In this document: piece after piece, positions 26,143 through 39,052 of the stretch | Layout of the letters: the number at the start of each line of letters is the position of its first letter | Numbering within the stretch: position 1 is the stretch's first letter | Source: Psoroptes ovis | Taxonomy: Eukaryota; Arthropoda; Arachnida; Sarcoptiformes; Psoroptidae | DNA length: 64,000 nt | Reading direction: 5' to 3' | NCBI GenBank assembly: GCA_002943765.1 | Contig: PQWQ01000004.1 | Span: 3,410,001-3,474,000 of the forward strand | Translations under genes and position numbers: made by a program | Notes under the pieces: generated by a model | The model's input: the letters and a program-made list of their open reading frames with translations, nothing else | Databases searched by the model: none | What the model was told of the DNA's origin: nothing

Positions 26143-27197
26143 CGGATTATTTTCCTTGGTTGGTCGGTGCATATATGAACCCCAAGACGAGTCTAACAAA
26201 AAAATAAAGCAGGAATAATAATAATATTCAATTCATTTAAATTTTTCCGGTACATTCATTTTGATTTCAATTCACACTTTTGACTCAATTCATAGATAAT
26301 GATTTGAATTTCAATAATTTTTTGCAATCAAATGAGACTGTGAATGAATTTCAGTGAAATTTCACTGATTTCTATTTTTATTTTCATTGAATTTTGTCAC
26401 ACGTTTTTTTTTCGTTGCACAGAAATAAATATGAATAAATTAATTCATTGAATCAATGGAAAAAAAAATTGTACACGCAGAAATTTTGGTCTAAAAATAT
26501 CTTGATCAATTTTATTTATTGTAACCAAAAAAAATGATAATAGGAAAAAAGAGTTGATTCATTCAAATGAATGAATTTGAATGAATTTGAATGTAATGAA
26601 TAAGGAAATAAATAATAGAATTTTGAAAAAATTGAAATTCTGTCAATCAAAAAAATAGAATGAATATATATATAAAAAAATATGAAGAATATTTATCATC
26701 ATCATCATCATTATGTTATAATGATTGTAATAATAATGAATATATATAATTATAATTTTCAAATTCGAAAAATAAAATAAATCAAATACAAAGCTATTTT
26801 GGAGTTGCATTTATGCAAAATTTCAATGTTTTTCAGAACAGATTTTGAAATATTTCTACTCGATTCTCTGGTAAATTTCTGATTTATTTGTTGATTGCGT
26901 GAGATTTATTTCTATTTTTTCTGTATTTTTCAATTTACTCATTCATCATATTTATATTGTTTTTTGGCATTGTTCAAATTATCATTTATTCATTTTTAAA
27001 TAATTATTATTATTTTCTATTTTTTTCTATTTTTTTTTGATTTTTGAAGTCGAATTTCAAATCAAAATTCATGATTGTTTTCTGGATTAAATTGAATTCA
27101 ATTTCTTGATTTCAATACTTTCAATATACTTTTTTTTTGTATATTTGATTTCGATTCACACACACACACACACACACACCCATATTTATGACACATT

Positions 27198-27200
<3 letters not shown>

Positions 27201-27235
<35 letters not shown>
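27201..27235. repeat. Poly(A) tract, 35 bp
   Basis: Uninterrupted A run inside the spacer of the large inverted duplication. Confidence 0.95.
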
Positions 27236-27240
<5 letters not shown>

Positions 27241-27479
27241 ATTTAAAATTATTTCCATACGAAAAAAAGGGCCAGAATTTTGAACGAATTTGTGTAGTGG
27301 ATGGAATTATTCAATTTTCAATTTTCAAGCAAACAATGCTTCAATAAATGTACTGAAATATACATGAAATACATATATATATGAATGAATATAATTAAAT
27401 GAATATTTTTCGTTTTGTTTTTTTTAAAAACTTTTTCATTTTTTTCTCATAATTTTTTCATCATAGAAATATATTTCAA

Positions 27480-28303
27480 TTTTATTTTATTTTATTTTTT
27501 GTTTCTTTGATGAAATTTTTAAAAAATAAATAAACCAACAAATAATAAATGAATGAAATTGAAATAAGCAAATTGAATATTGAATAATATAATATAATAT
27601 AATATGCTCACCAAAAAAAAAAAATTATGAAAAATTTATGATGAAAAAGTTTACTTTATTTTTCAATTTACAAATTGAATATGATATGTAAAAACATTTG
27701 ACTCCCCCACTGAGGTGCGTCATGTGTACATTCAGTTATTCATATTTGTTCTCATATGAATGATTAAGACTTTATTCATTTATATTTATTTATTCAACCA
27801 ATCAATTCATTCATATTGTTTATTTATTTATTTATGTTTGGCATATGTCGTTCTTGTTTGTTGTTCATTTGTTCATTTTTTTTTTTTTTTTTGCCTCACC
27901 ATTTTTTTTACCTCGAAATTCTTTGATATGTTCAATGAAATTTTTCAAGTTTGGAATTTTGGCCATTTTGACAATTTTTTTTTACATCATTATTTCTTTT
28001 TTCAATTCATTTCTATTCATAAATCGACTTATTTATTGAATCATTATCAAATAATGATAATAATAATAACGATGATAATAAAATGATGATAAATGTTTCG
28101 AGTTGTTTCAAATATAATAGAAAAAAAATCGAGAAAAACATAAAAAACAATAAACTTGGATCAAATGGTTCGATTCGGAACAAAAATATGTGAGAGATCA
28201 ATTGTTGGAAACATTGTGATGAGATGAAAAAAAAAAGACAAAATGATTTCAAAAAATAAAAATAAAAAAAATAAAATCAATATGTAATAATAATATCAAA
28301 TCA
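27480..28303 (-). repeat. Right arm of the large inverted duplication
   Basis: About 824 bp, reverse complement of 25328-26142. The 1337-bp spacer (26143-27479) is single copy and holds a CA repeat and a 35-A run. No target-site duplication was seen at the outer ends (flanks TTGATTGAT versus CACATTATT), so a local inverted duplication is favoured over a transposon with long terminal repeats. Confidence 0.9.
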
Positions 28304-29993
28304 CACATTATTCAATTCAATAAAATGAATATTTCAATTCAATATTTTTTTTTCATTTCTGAATTTGAAAATGTTATAAAATAAATGTATTTGAAATCAA
28401 TAATTTAATGATGATTTTTTTTTGAAATTGAAGAAATCAAGATCAAGACGAATCCGAAGAGGATCGATTCAATGAATGAATGAAAACTTTGAATATTAAA
28501 AAAAAAGAAAATTTCCGAGTCATTCATTTTCTAAGATCATTTTCATTTTTTCAAATATAATTTCAGTCTGACAAACATGTATTGTCTTTGTGTAAATCAT
28601 TGAAAAACAAAAACAGAAAAACAAGCGATAAATATGTTTTCGGTGGAAAAGCAGAAAAAGAGAAGAGAAAATCATTGATGATTTTTATTGATTTTCAATT
28701 TCAATAATATCGAAGAATGAATATGATTATTATTATTATTTGCATAATTGAATGAATATTCAAAATTCAAAGAAGCAAAAATAGAAAAAAAAAACGCCTT
28801 CGAAAACAGCTGAACATATGCGATTGTATTTTTGTATTTTCCATTAATTTTTATATGAATGAAAACTTGACAAAATTCAAGACAAGATTCGAGTAATTTT
28901 GTTCATTTCTTAGAATTCGAAAAAACAACACACACTATTTGTATGAACAAAAAAATTGAAAATATTGGAAATACATGAAAATGAATCAATCGTATAATGA
29001 AATTGATTTGAAATTACAATGTTTTTCGAGACTTTTTTCTATTTCAATTGATTGAAAATATGGAAATATGAAACATCATACATAAAACAATATTTTTAAA
29101 CAAAAATATCGGTTGAAACAATAACTTGAACAATAACATATTTTACATGTTTTAATATGAACATTAATATATTGGAAACATCAATATATTGATGAAATTA
29201 TTATCATCATTTTTGTTTTTGTAGTTTTTGCATCATCATCATCATAATCATCATCATCATTGTATCATTTTGTTGACAAAACTTGTTCTGACAATTCTGT
29301 AAATTGAACAATGAAAAACTACTGAAACAAAAACAAAAAAAAAACAATATATCAATATATATACATATATTAATAAACACATTGAACATGGAAATTTTGA
29401 ATTTTGAATTTTGAATCAAAAATCAATTGTGAATTGATATTGAATACAGGCATTTTCAATGCATTGCAAAATTAGGTAAATGCACATGTACAAACATACA
29501 TTGAATTTAAATCGAAATTAAAATTTGTTGTTTGTTTGATGATATCATGAATCAATTTTTCAGAAAACTGAATTTTAAGGAGAACAAAATTCATTGTTTA
29601 TTGTTTTTCAAACAAAAAAAAATATGTTTGAAACATAATTTCTTCTTATTTTTTCTTTCATCATCATTATTCAATTCAATTAAATATAAATATACATATC
29701 AAATATATCTAATTCATTCTAAAAATAACAAAAATTCAATTTTTTTTTCTCCGAATATTTATTAGATAGACGAATAATCAAATATTACATTCAAAATAAT
29801 AAGAAAGTAAAAAAAAAATTAAGGAATCCCTAAAGAAATTTCGATTTGATTATTCGAAAGAATTAACTTTCGAATAATCCAATAAACTTCGATTCATTTC
29901 ATTCATTTTTAGCATTCAGGAGAATGAAGGAGGAAGGAGGATCAATGTTGTTTTCACTGCCATTTTTTTTTCATTCATTCATGATTGATAATA

Positions 29994-30073
29994 TTAGGCT
30001 GTCCCATAAGTTCTTGCCGTTTTTCTAATGCGAAAAATCTTAAAAAATGGCAAGAACTTATGGGACAGCCTAA
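29994..30073. mobile_element. Mariner-type MITE, 80 bp, nearly perfect palindrome
   Basis: Left arm TTAGGCTGTCCCATAAGTTC, and the right arm is its exact reverse complement through the first 25 bases. TA duplication at 29992-29993 and 30074-30075. Probably a young copy or one homogenised between arms. Confidence 0.92.
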
Positions 30074-30867
30074 TATATTACATTTATTAAATTAAATATA
30101 TATATACACATCAACAATAGCTTAAGGCTTTTTATGAATTACGAATGGAAATAAAAAAATGAAAATAAAATGAACATTGGAAATAAATATATGCTTTCGA
30201 TAATTATTGGATGAAAATTGAATAAAAACATTGATGTTTTTTGCTTTTGCTTTTTGCTTTAGTCATTTTAATTAATTGTTTTGTGAATATGTATACTAGT
30301 TCATGTGTGTGTACTCTATTAATACAATTTAAAACAGTATTGACAAGAAAATTATAAATCAAGAAACGCTAAAATGAACACATTGATTAAATTTTTTTTA
30401 TTCTATTTTAATACAATGACAAAACATATATACGATCAGATCAAATATCTAAGCATTGAACAAATGATTGAATCGAATAAATTTCATTGTATTTCATTGA
30501 CAGAAAGAAATAGATATGGAATAACATTGTCATTAGTCAAAAATAATAATCAAAATGAATAAAATGGATAAAAATGAATGAATGAATATTGGAATTGAAA
30601 TGAAATAATCAAATAGTCTCAAATATAAAACATTCAAACGACGATATATATATATATATGTTTAATATTTGATTGAATTATCATTATCATTTATTTTTCA
30701 GTTTTTTGTTTTATCTTTAATTGAATATGATTTTTTTATTATAATCATTATTATTATTATCAAATTAATATTATTCTTTTTTTCAAATTGATAAAACGGA
30801 AATTTTCTTTTTTTTTTCGCTTTTTGCTTTGCTTCAATTAATATTATTCCATGTTCATTCGAATGTA

Positions 30868-30949
30868 TTACGGTTGTCCGTAAAATTCTGGCTGATTTTC
30901 ATGAACAACTCTATTGATTAAGTAAAATGAACTTTTCAGGACAATCTAA
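30868..30949. mobile_element. Degenerate mariner-type MITE
   Basis: Starts TTACGGTTGTCCGTAAAATT and ends CAGGACAATCTAA, TA on both sides. The arms are diverged, so this is an older copy. Confidence 0.65.
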
Positions 30950-31737
30950 TATTTTGACATTTTTACATTTCGCCAAATTCATATATATATTAATTTAGCA
31001 TCATCATCTTTGGGCTTTGGGCTTTCGGGAAAGCCAGTCTATTAAGCTTTCTCAAACAAAAAAAAAAAAAAAAAATTCGCATCAAATTTTTTCATTTCAT
31101 TTTCTAAGTTCACTTTTCAGCCATATATGGCTATATATATATATAAACAAGCAGCAATAATACAAAATGATATTTTAAATAAATCGAGTCATTATTATCG
31201 TCACATAATAATAATTATTATTATTATTATCATTACACAAATACACACACACTTACATACAAGTTTCTTGTTATTCATAAATCTAAATATTTTCTATTTT
31301 CATAATATGAACAGAAAAGCATTCGAGAAGAAATGAACAAATATGCACAAAAAAAATATACAGACAACAATAATACACTAAAAAGAAAATTCAGGATATT
31401 CACCGAGAAATGAATTGATCAAAAAATTTTGATCAAAAAAAATTCAAAGTTGATTCAAATTTTTCTTTGAATATATTATTATAAATGTTATTATTATTAT
31501 TATTAGTATGATTATCGTCTATCGTCATATTATGATTATGATTATTATTATTATTATTATTAGTAGTATTTGGTACACTTGTACTTTTGTATGTTTTTAT
31601 TATTTGAAATATTTTATTATTATTATCATTATTATTATTATTATTATTCACACATTACATAATAAAATGAAAAAAATGATAATAATACAGAATAAATACT
31701 AAGAAGAAATGAACAAGCATCTTTTCTTTTTTATATT

Positions 31738-31740
<3 letters not shown>

Positions 31741-31823
<83 letters not shown>

Positions 31824-31826
31824 CTC
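31741..31826. repeat. (TC)n microsatellite, about 86 bp
   Basis: Forty perfect TC units then GCTCTC. The Arg-Glu alternating ORF on the minus strand is an artefact of it. Confidence 0.98.
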
Positions 31827-34800
31827 ATACAAACATTTGAACATCTTTCATTCATTCATTCATTTTTTTATCACTGTTCTTAAGCATTTGCTAAATCAAA
31901 ATACCATAATCAAATTATTATTATTACTCGTAGTTTATATTTTTGCCCAAGAAAAAAAAATGAAATAAACTAAGAAAAAAAAGAAATTATTTATTCAGCC
32001 ATTATTTTGAACATGGTGAAGAAAATAGAAATATGATTGAATTGAATTGAATGTAATATGTGTGTGTGTGTGTGTGTGTGAAAACGAAAAAAGAAATAAA
32101 ATATATGTTGTATGTTTTTATTTGATAATAATAATAATAATCATAATAATAATAAATACATATTTGCCTTATTTGTCAACCAAAAAATGAAAATGAAAAA
32201 ATGGGAAATATGAAATAAACTAAACCAAATGATTTTCATATGTGATAATGTTAATGATGTGTTTTGTTGATGATGATGATGAACATACATACATACATTG
32301 ATACTGGGATGAATGAATGAATTGTATGAATGAATTTGAATCAGGATTGAATATGAATGTGAATAAAATATGAAATATTTTTGGATAGAAAAAAATAAGC
32401 GAGATGATGAAATGAAATGATGGTGAAAATAAAACAGTAAATTATTAAATAGAGAGAGACAGTGGCAGTTTCATTTTCGATATTTCGCCCAAAAAAAAAA
32501 AATTTCGAATCTCTTTCGGGTCTTTCATTTATTTTTCTAATATTTTCATTATTTTTTATTTCATTTTTTTCTTTGATTATGAATCAAATAACGGATGAAA
32601 AAAAAGAGCCAAAGTCACACTAATCAATGTGTGTTGGTGTGTGTGTTTGGTCTTATTGGAAAATTATAAAGTTATAAGTTACCAGAGAAAAAACCAATCG
32701 TTAATTTATAATAATAATAATAAGAAAACTAGTAAAGGGACTTGATAGAATTGTAATGATGATGATGATGATGGATAAAGTAAAAAAAAAAACTTGGGAC
32801 CTTATAAAAAAGTATTTATTTATTTATTTATTTTCATATATTCATATAATATATATTGATATATATATATATATTTCATAATATATATTTCTACATAGTT
32901 CATTTTGCTGTTTGTTTGTTTTTTGAACCCAAAAAAATACACAAGAATCGCCAGAATTAAAAAAAAATACTGAAATGAAACGAATTGAATTGAATTGAAT
33001 CGAAATGAATTTGATGGATCGAATAAATCGATCCATCATCAACAGCAACAACAACAAAATTTCGATCAATCCTATCGATTTTGTTTTATTTTTCAGTTTA
33101 ATTTTTATTTGTAACTAAAATTTCTTCAATTTTTTTTTGTTGCTTTGTTTCATACATTATTATTATTACAATGATTAGTGTGTGTATTTGGTTGAAATTT
33201 ATTTTTTTTTTTTTTGAATTTTATTTCATAGTTTTAAAGTCAAGCAAAATTTTAACAAAATTGAATTCAGTCGAATTTTATTGCAGAAACATTTTTTCAT
33301 TATTTCTATTGATTTCATTATTTTTTCCGATCTCTCTCTTACATTGATTCGATATATGAAATAATGGATAGATTTAAATGAACATTTATTTTTTTTATAG
33401 AAAAACATTGAATTTGAATGAATTCAAATCGAAAATTGAATGAATTTACATTGAAATCATAGTAAAATTGTATTGAAATTACACTTAAATTTGAAAAATG
33501 ATAATAATTGATCTTGGTTCACATTTTTCTTTGTTTGTTCATATTGTTTCTACATTCATTTACATTGAATAATTTTTTCGGAAAATTTAAATTCAATTTA
33601 AATTATGAATTTTATGGATTTCTTTTTGGAATTTTTCTGGTTTTTTTTGCTTTTTGTTTTCATTCATTAAATTCATTCATTCATTCATTCATTCATTCAC
33701 TGACCATCTAGTTTTTTCCTGTTTTTTTTTCAAATATGCACCAAGTTTATTATTATATTTCTGATTTTCATATTTATTTTGGCCATTGTTTTATTTGATT
33801 ATAATAATCATGGAAAAAAAATTAGAAAAAAATGGTCATCATACACGCATATGAGCAATGATAAATAAACAAATGAAACAATGAATTCAAATGATACCGT
33901 ACAAACCAAAATGTTTGAATACACTGGATGCAATGGTTGCTTTAAACACAATGAAAATGATTTACAATTCATATTGATTACTCATTCATAATCAATTTAG
34001 ATTCATTTAGAATTATTGTTTGAAACCATGTCTATTTGCTTCATTTTAATAATCATTTTTTTTTAAATAAAATTTTTCATAATTTTATACATTTTCAAAT
34101 GTAAATATTTTGACATTTATCTATAGTGTTAACTATAGTTACATGCATCATGCCCACACACACACACACACACCAACGAACAAACATATTTCATTTTCAC
34201 TTGGCCTTTTTTTTTAATAAATATTCATCATCATTATCATTATCATTCATTTATTTTGAAATAATTTCATGAATATTTTTCATTCTGTTCATTGAATTGT
34301 AATGATGATAATTTTTTTCGGATAAAAAAAATAGAAATAATTTGACAAACATTTCATTCATATTAATGAACAAATATTCTGAAATTCATAATGTTTTAAA
34401 TCAAAATGTTTAAAAAATAAATAAATAAATGCACAAAATTAAAATGAAATTTTTTAAAAATACGATTAATGAATAAATGAGAAAAAAACAGACAAAAACC
34501 AGGATAATTTTAAATTGAATTGAATCAAAATATTTTTTACACAATGAAATTATGGGGAATTTTAGAAAATCCCTTAATATTATCACTACAAAATTCAAGA
34601 TTATTCAAGATGATAAAGGAAAATAGATGAATAGAAAACATTATTCAAATAAATATTTCAAGCAAGAAATAGAATCAATTTCAAATCATTCACTCAGCTT
34701 CAAACTATTTATTTATTTATTCAATTTGTTTTTTGAAAGAAGCTATTTTGATGAATATGTTTTGTCAATGTTGAACCAATCAAAATGCCGATCGTTTTAA

Positions 34801-35865
34801 ATTTCAATCATCATCATCATTGTGCCATAAACGATTAAAATTGAAATTAGAATTTGAAATAGGAAACAACTGTTTAATAATAAACCATTAACATTGATAG
34901 TTTGTGTGAACATATTCTAAATATTCATAATATAATAAGAAACATTAATAATTGAATGAATGAATCATTATTTTCTTTTATTTCTTTGAATTTCTTATTT
35001 CAAATGTTATTTCAGCTTAGAAAATCCTGTCAAATTCATTTATTGATTGATGATTATAATATCAAGTTTTTCATAGAAACATTTTATACATATTTTCAAC
35101 AAAGGGCTCAATTTCAAATTTTCAGTGGGCGAAAAAAAAATTGGTTCTGAAATAATTGAATTGAATCTAAAATATAAAACAACAAATAAATAAATAAATA
35201 GAAATTTTACTTTGTTTATTTGTCTATATTTATTTCAATTGATATTTAATATACAATCAGTAATGATTATGATACATCATCAATGATGATGACTCAAAGA
35301 TGCTTTGATGCATTAAAATAATGATAATGATGATGATAATAAAATTAATAATTATTTATTAATAATATTGAATATTGACAAGAGTGAATAATTTAATTCA
35401 TTCATTCATTCATTGATTAAATTATTATTTATTTCAATTATTTTTATTTCCATTATTTATTTCACTACATATCAAACAATCAAAATTCTATGTGAATATT
35501 ATTATTATTATTCAGAGTTAGTTTTAATCGAAAATACATCGAAAATACACATTCATCAATTCTCAGTTGAGAATTCAATCCGTTCGCTTTGCTATTGTTT
35601 TCTCGTGTATTCAATTTTTATATCGATTCACAATGTTTCTACGTAAATGATAGACGAAAAAAAACAACACAAAAATCCCGATATACGAGAATATTTCGAG
35701 AGATGTTTATTTGCTCTTGAGAGATTCAAGAAAAAAAATGGCTAAAAATAACAACAAGAAAAATAAATAAATAAATTAATGATTTTTATTGTAACTGAAT
35801 GAATAATAGTTTTTTATTTATTTATTTATTTATTTGAAATATATCTCTAACAATAATGAAAAAAA

Positions 35866-35946
35866 TTAGTTGGCCGAAAAGTTATTAGTGATTTTCTCAT
35901 TCAATTTTAATGAGAAATACATTGATTATTTTCTGGACAGCTTCAT
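35866..35946. mobile_element. Degenerate mariner-type MITE
   Basis: TTAGTTGGCCGAAAAGTTAT at the left and TTTCTGGACAGCTTCA at the right, with a GATTTTCTCATTC..AATGAGAAAT inner palindrome as in intact copies. Ends and TA duplication are eroded. Confidence 0.55.
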
Positions 35947-36934
35947 ATTTGATTTGTTATTTTTTTATTTTTTCACATTATCATATATCAAAACAAAAAC
36001 AGATGAAAAGAAAGAGAGAAAAAAATGGGAATAATAATACAAACTTATTATAATAATAATGATAATGGTAATAATAATAATAACAATAATCAAAATAATT
36101 CGAAGCCAATAGCGATATTATTAATAATAATTGTAAAGAATTGCAAAAAAGACAAACAAACAAACAAACAAACGATTCATGTAATCAGAATCAGAATGTT
36201 TCGATTTCATTTTTGCCATTGTTTTTTCCCGGGCTTGAAACAAAACATTACATTACATTCGGAATGAAAATGAAATCTCGTATACAATTCTTGTTTTTTT
36301 ATTTTCAAAAATTTATGATACAAGAACCATTTGATAACATGTAATAATAATAATAATAATAATAATATTAAGAATTTATTATTATGTTGATGTTATGATA
36401 AAAGATATGATCATATCAATAGTAGCAACGAATGTAACTTTAACTGCCAAACAAGCAATGATACTGATCGTCATACGGATTTCTTGTTTTTTTTCATTCA
36501 TTCATTCATTCATTTATTTATTTATTTTAAATGATATTAAATCAATGATAATAATGGGAGAAAAAAGAAATCATCTCAACAAAGAAATAATAGAAAAAAT
36601 AAAAATAAATATTAAGCACTTTTTAAAATTTTCAATGTTGAAGAAGAAGAACAAGCACTTAAAGTGTTATTTTGAGAAATTTACAAAGAAAATTTTGTTT
36701 TTCTCAAAATTTTCAATGACACTTTAGATCACACTTCACTTTTGCTGAACGACAAAGACTAAAAAACGATCAATATCACATGACTTTTTTTGTTTGGCTT
36801 AATTTAATGATGATAATGATAAAAATAGTAATAATTAAAAGATGGATAGTTTTGAAAATGATTTCAATTTTACTTTAAAAAATTTTTATTGCACCCAGTG
36901 TTTGAAAAAACAAAAAAAAAACATGAAAAACAAT

Positions 36935-38137
36935 TAGAGCTTTCAATACCGGGATACCGGGATCCCGAATACCGGGATACCGGACGATTTTGGTCCGGTA
37001 TTGAATACCGGTATTCATGCAAAAAATACCGGTATTTCGGTATTGCTTAAATAGATATAAATTCAACTTTCGCACAAGAAAATTTATTTAAATTGATTTC
37101 AATCAATCTTTTCGAATATAAACGAACAATTTCTTTGCATTGAAATTCATATAAGGCACATTTATGATTAGCACCGATAATGGCAACTTTGGTGCGATGG
37201 CTCATATTATGCGTCTACTTCCTAAGGGCTACTTAATAATAATAATCTTTTATTAATCGGTGCTCTGCTCAAGCATTTGCATCTCTTGAATATAATATAA
37301 ATGAATGGTTAATCAATTAAACTAAATGAAAATAAGATGAAAATAAAATTGTAAAAATTGTAAAAATCAAAATTAAAATAAAATAATGAAAATATTGGTA
37401 TGTAATTAAGCAGTGAATGAGTGTATGAATATGGAATGTGTACTATGTGAGGATGATATGTACAAATGATATGATGGTTTGCCTATGGTTCACATGTGTT
37501 GCGACCGTCTCCAGTACTCCTTAGACGCTACATTGAAGGTATGAATCCTAAGGGCTACTTCTTAACTCAAGTCCTAATTCAATTTTGCTCACTCAAAAGC
37601 GGTGTAAAACAAAATTTTTAAAATAATTATCAGTAATAGTAGCAATAATAGTAATAACTTGATAGTAAAAATTCTATTTTATATTTCCTAATTTACTAAT
37701 CGAAATTCGAAATAAAATCCTAAATTTTGTAAGAATTCGTAATAATTTTTCTGATATTTTTTACCTTGTGGTGTGTAAATTATTTAATTTTTTGTTGTTT
37801 GGATTAAAACATTGATTAATCAATTGAATTAATCATACGGTAAGTTTTTATTTGTATTAATGTAAATAATATCAATTGTATCAATTTGTAAAATTATATT
37901 TATACGTATATGTAAAGATATCAATACGTGATATCATTTTTTTTCCATTTTTACAATTAAATTTTATAAAATAACAAGTTAGAATGAAATATTTGTAATG
38001 AAAATCAAAATTAGTTTAATAAAAATATGATTGAATTTTTTATTTCCAATACCGGTTTTAATACCGGGATCCCGGTATTGCAAATTTCCAATACCGAAAT
38101 ACCGGTATTCAGAATTGGCCCGGTATTGAAAGCTCTA
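36935..38137. mobile_element. Non-autonomous hAT-type element with nested LINE fragment
   Basis: Element of 1203 bp with termini TAGAGCTTTCAATACCGGG and its inverse CCGGTATTGAAAGCTCTA. It is flanked by a perfect 8-bp direct repeat AAAACAAT (36927-36934 and 38138-38145), as expected for hAT transposition. Subterminal regions hold many copies of ATACCGG/CCGGTAT in both orientations, likely transposase-binding repeats. No transposase ORF is present. The body is interrupted at 37235-37545 by a retroposed LINE end; without it the element is about 0.88 kb. Confidence 0.88.
37235..37545 (-). mobile_element. 5'-truncated LINE 3' end inserted in the hAT element
   Basis: 311-bp insertion flanked by a 15-bp direct repeat TCCTAAGGGCTACTT (37220-37234 and 37546-37560). 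Read on the minus strand it starts with an open frame ending TFNVASKEYWRRSQHM then TGA, typical of a LINE ORF2 C-terminus. An AT-rich 3' UTR of about 240 bp follows, then a tail AAAAGATTATTATTATT. Truncated 5' end, microsatellite-like 3' tail and target duplication all fit target-primed reverse transcription. The clade was not identified. Confidence 0.8.
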
Positions 38138-38145
38138 AAAACAAT

Positions 38146-39006
38146 TCAACGATTAATGAATTTATCTAATTAATGAAGTAATTAAGGGTAAAAAATTAAT
38201 AGAAATGATTCAGATGTTAAATTAATGATGATGATGATTGTACTTGAAACAAAACAAAAAAAAATAACGAACAAATATTCAAAAATTGAAATTCAAACTC
38301 AATTATCATCATTCAAGTACAATGTACATTCAAATAAATTTTTGGCTAATATTTTTCAATTATTACTGCACGAGTTAATATAAGTAATCAAAAATTTCTA
38401 TTTTAAATATTAAAAAAAATGAAATGCTCACGTTGAATTGACTTTGTGATGACATGTTTGATTGTGTTTTATTCAAAAATAAAGAATATTTCAAAGAACG
38501 AAAAAAAAATTATTCATTAAATTAAATGTCAAATCATATCATTCATCAGGGGTACAAAAGAATGAATCACAATCAGAAACATATACAGAAAGGATGATGA
38601 TGATGAAAGCACAAGCGAGACAACCCTTGCCCCGATACATAAAAGAAATCTCAATTATTCTCGAGCAAAAATAGACAATACTGTGTTGAATTTGAAAATT
38701 CCTATGAAAGTAAAAATAATGAAAATTTTCAACAAACAACAAATCAAAAAGGACTTAGAACTTGTTATTTTGATTTTTTTTTTATATTCATATTTCTGAT
38801 GAATGAATTATATATTTTATATTTTCCCTCATTCATTTTCACTTGAAATTTACACTTGAAATTTTTTTTTCTTCAAAATTTTCTCTTGAAAATAAAGTTT
38901 CAATGATTTTACATTTATTCAAATTTTTTTTTCAATTTAAATTTCAACCCATTCATTGGTTTGTTTGTTTGTTTGTTTGTTCAAAATTCAAATAAAAATC
39001 ATTGTG

Positions 39007-39052
<46 letters not shown>

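Larger units (their letters stand above)
28304..36926. other. Gene-free AT-rich DNA with MITEs
   Basis: Contains three mariner MITE copies, the TC microsatellite and many TAA/ATT runs. ORFs are low complexity. No gene supported. Confidence 0.6.

Noticed and set aside
25539..28252. Repeated ORF pairs at about 25.3-25.8 and 27.8-28.25 kb, which suggest a duplicated gene
   Set aside because: They recur only because the DNA is an inverted duplication. Residues are Phe/Ile-driven and frames shift with homopolymer differences.
31655..31855. Minus-strand ORF with long Arg-Glu alternation
   Set aside because: Produced by the TC microsatellite; no coding support outside it.
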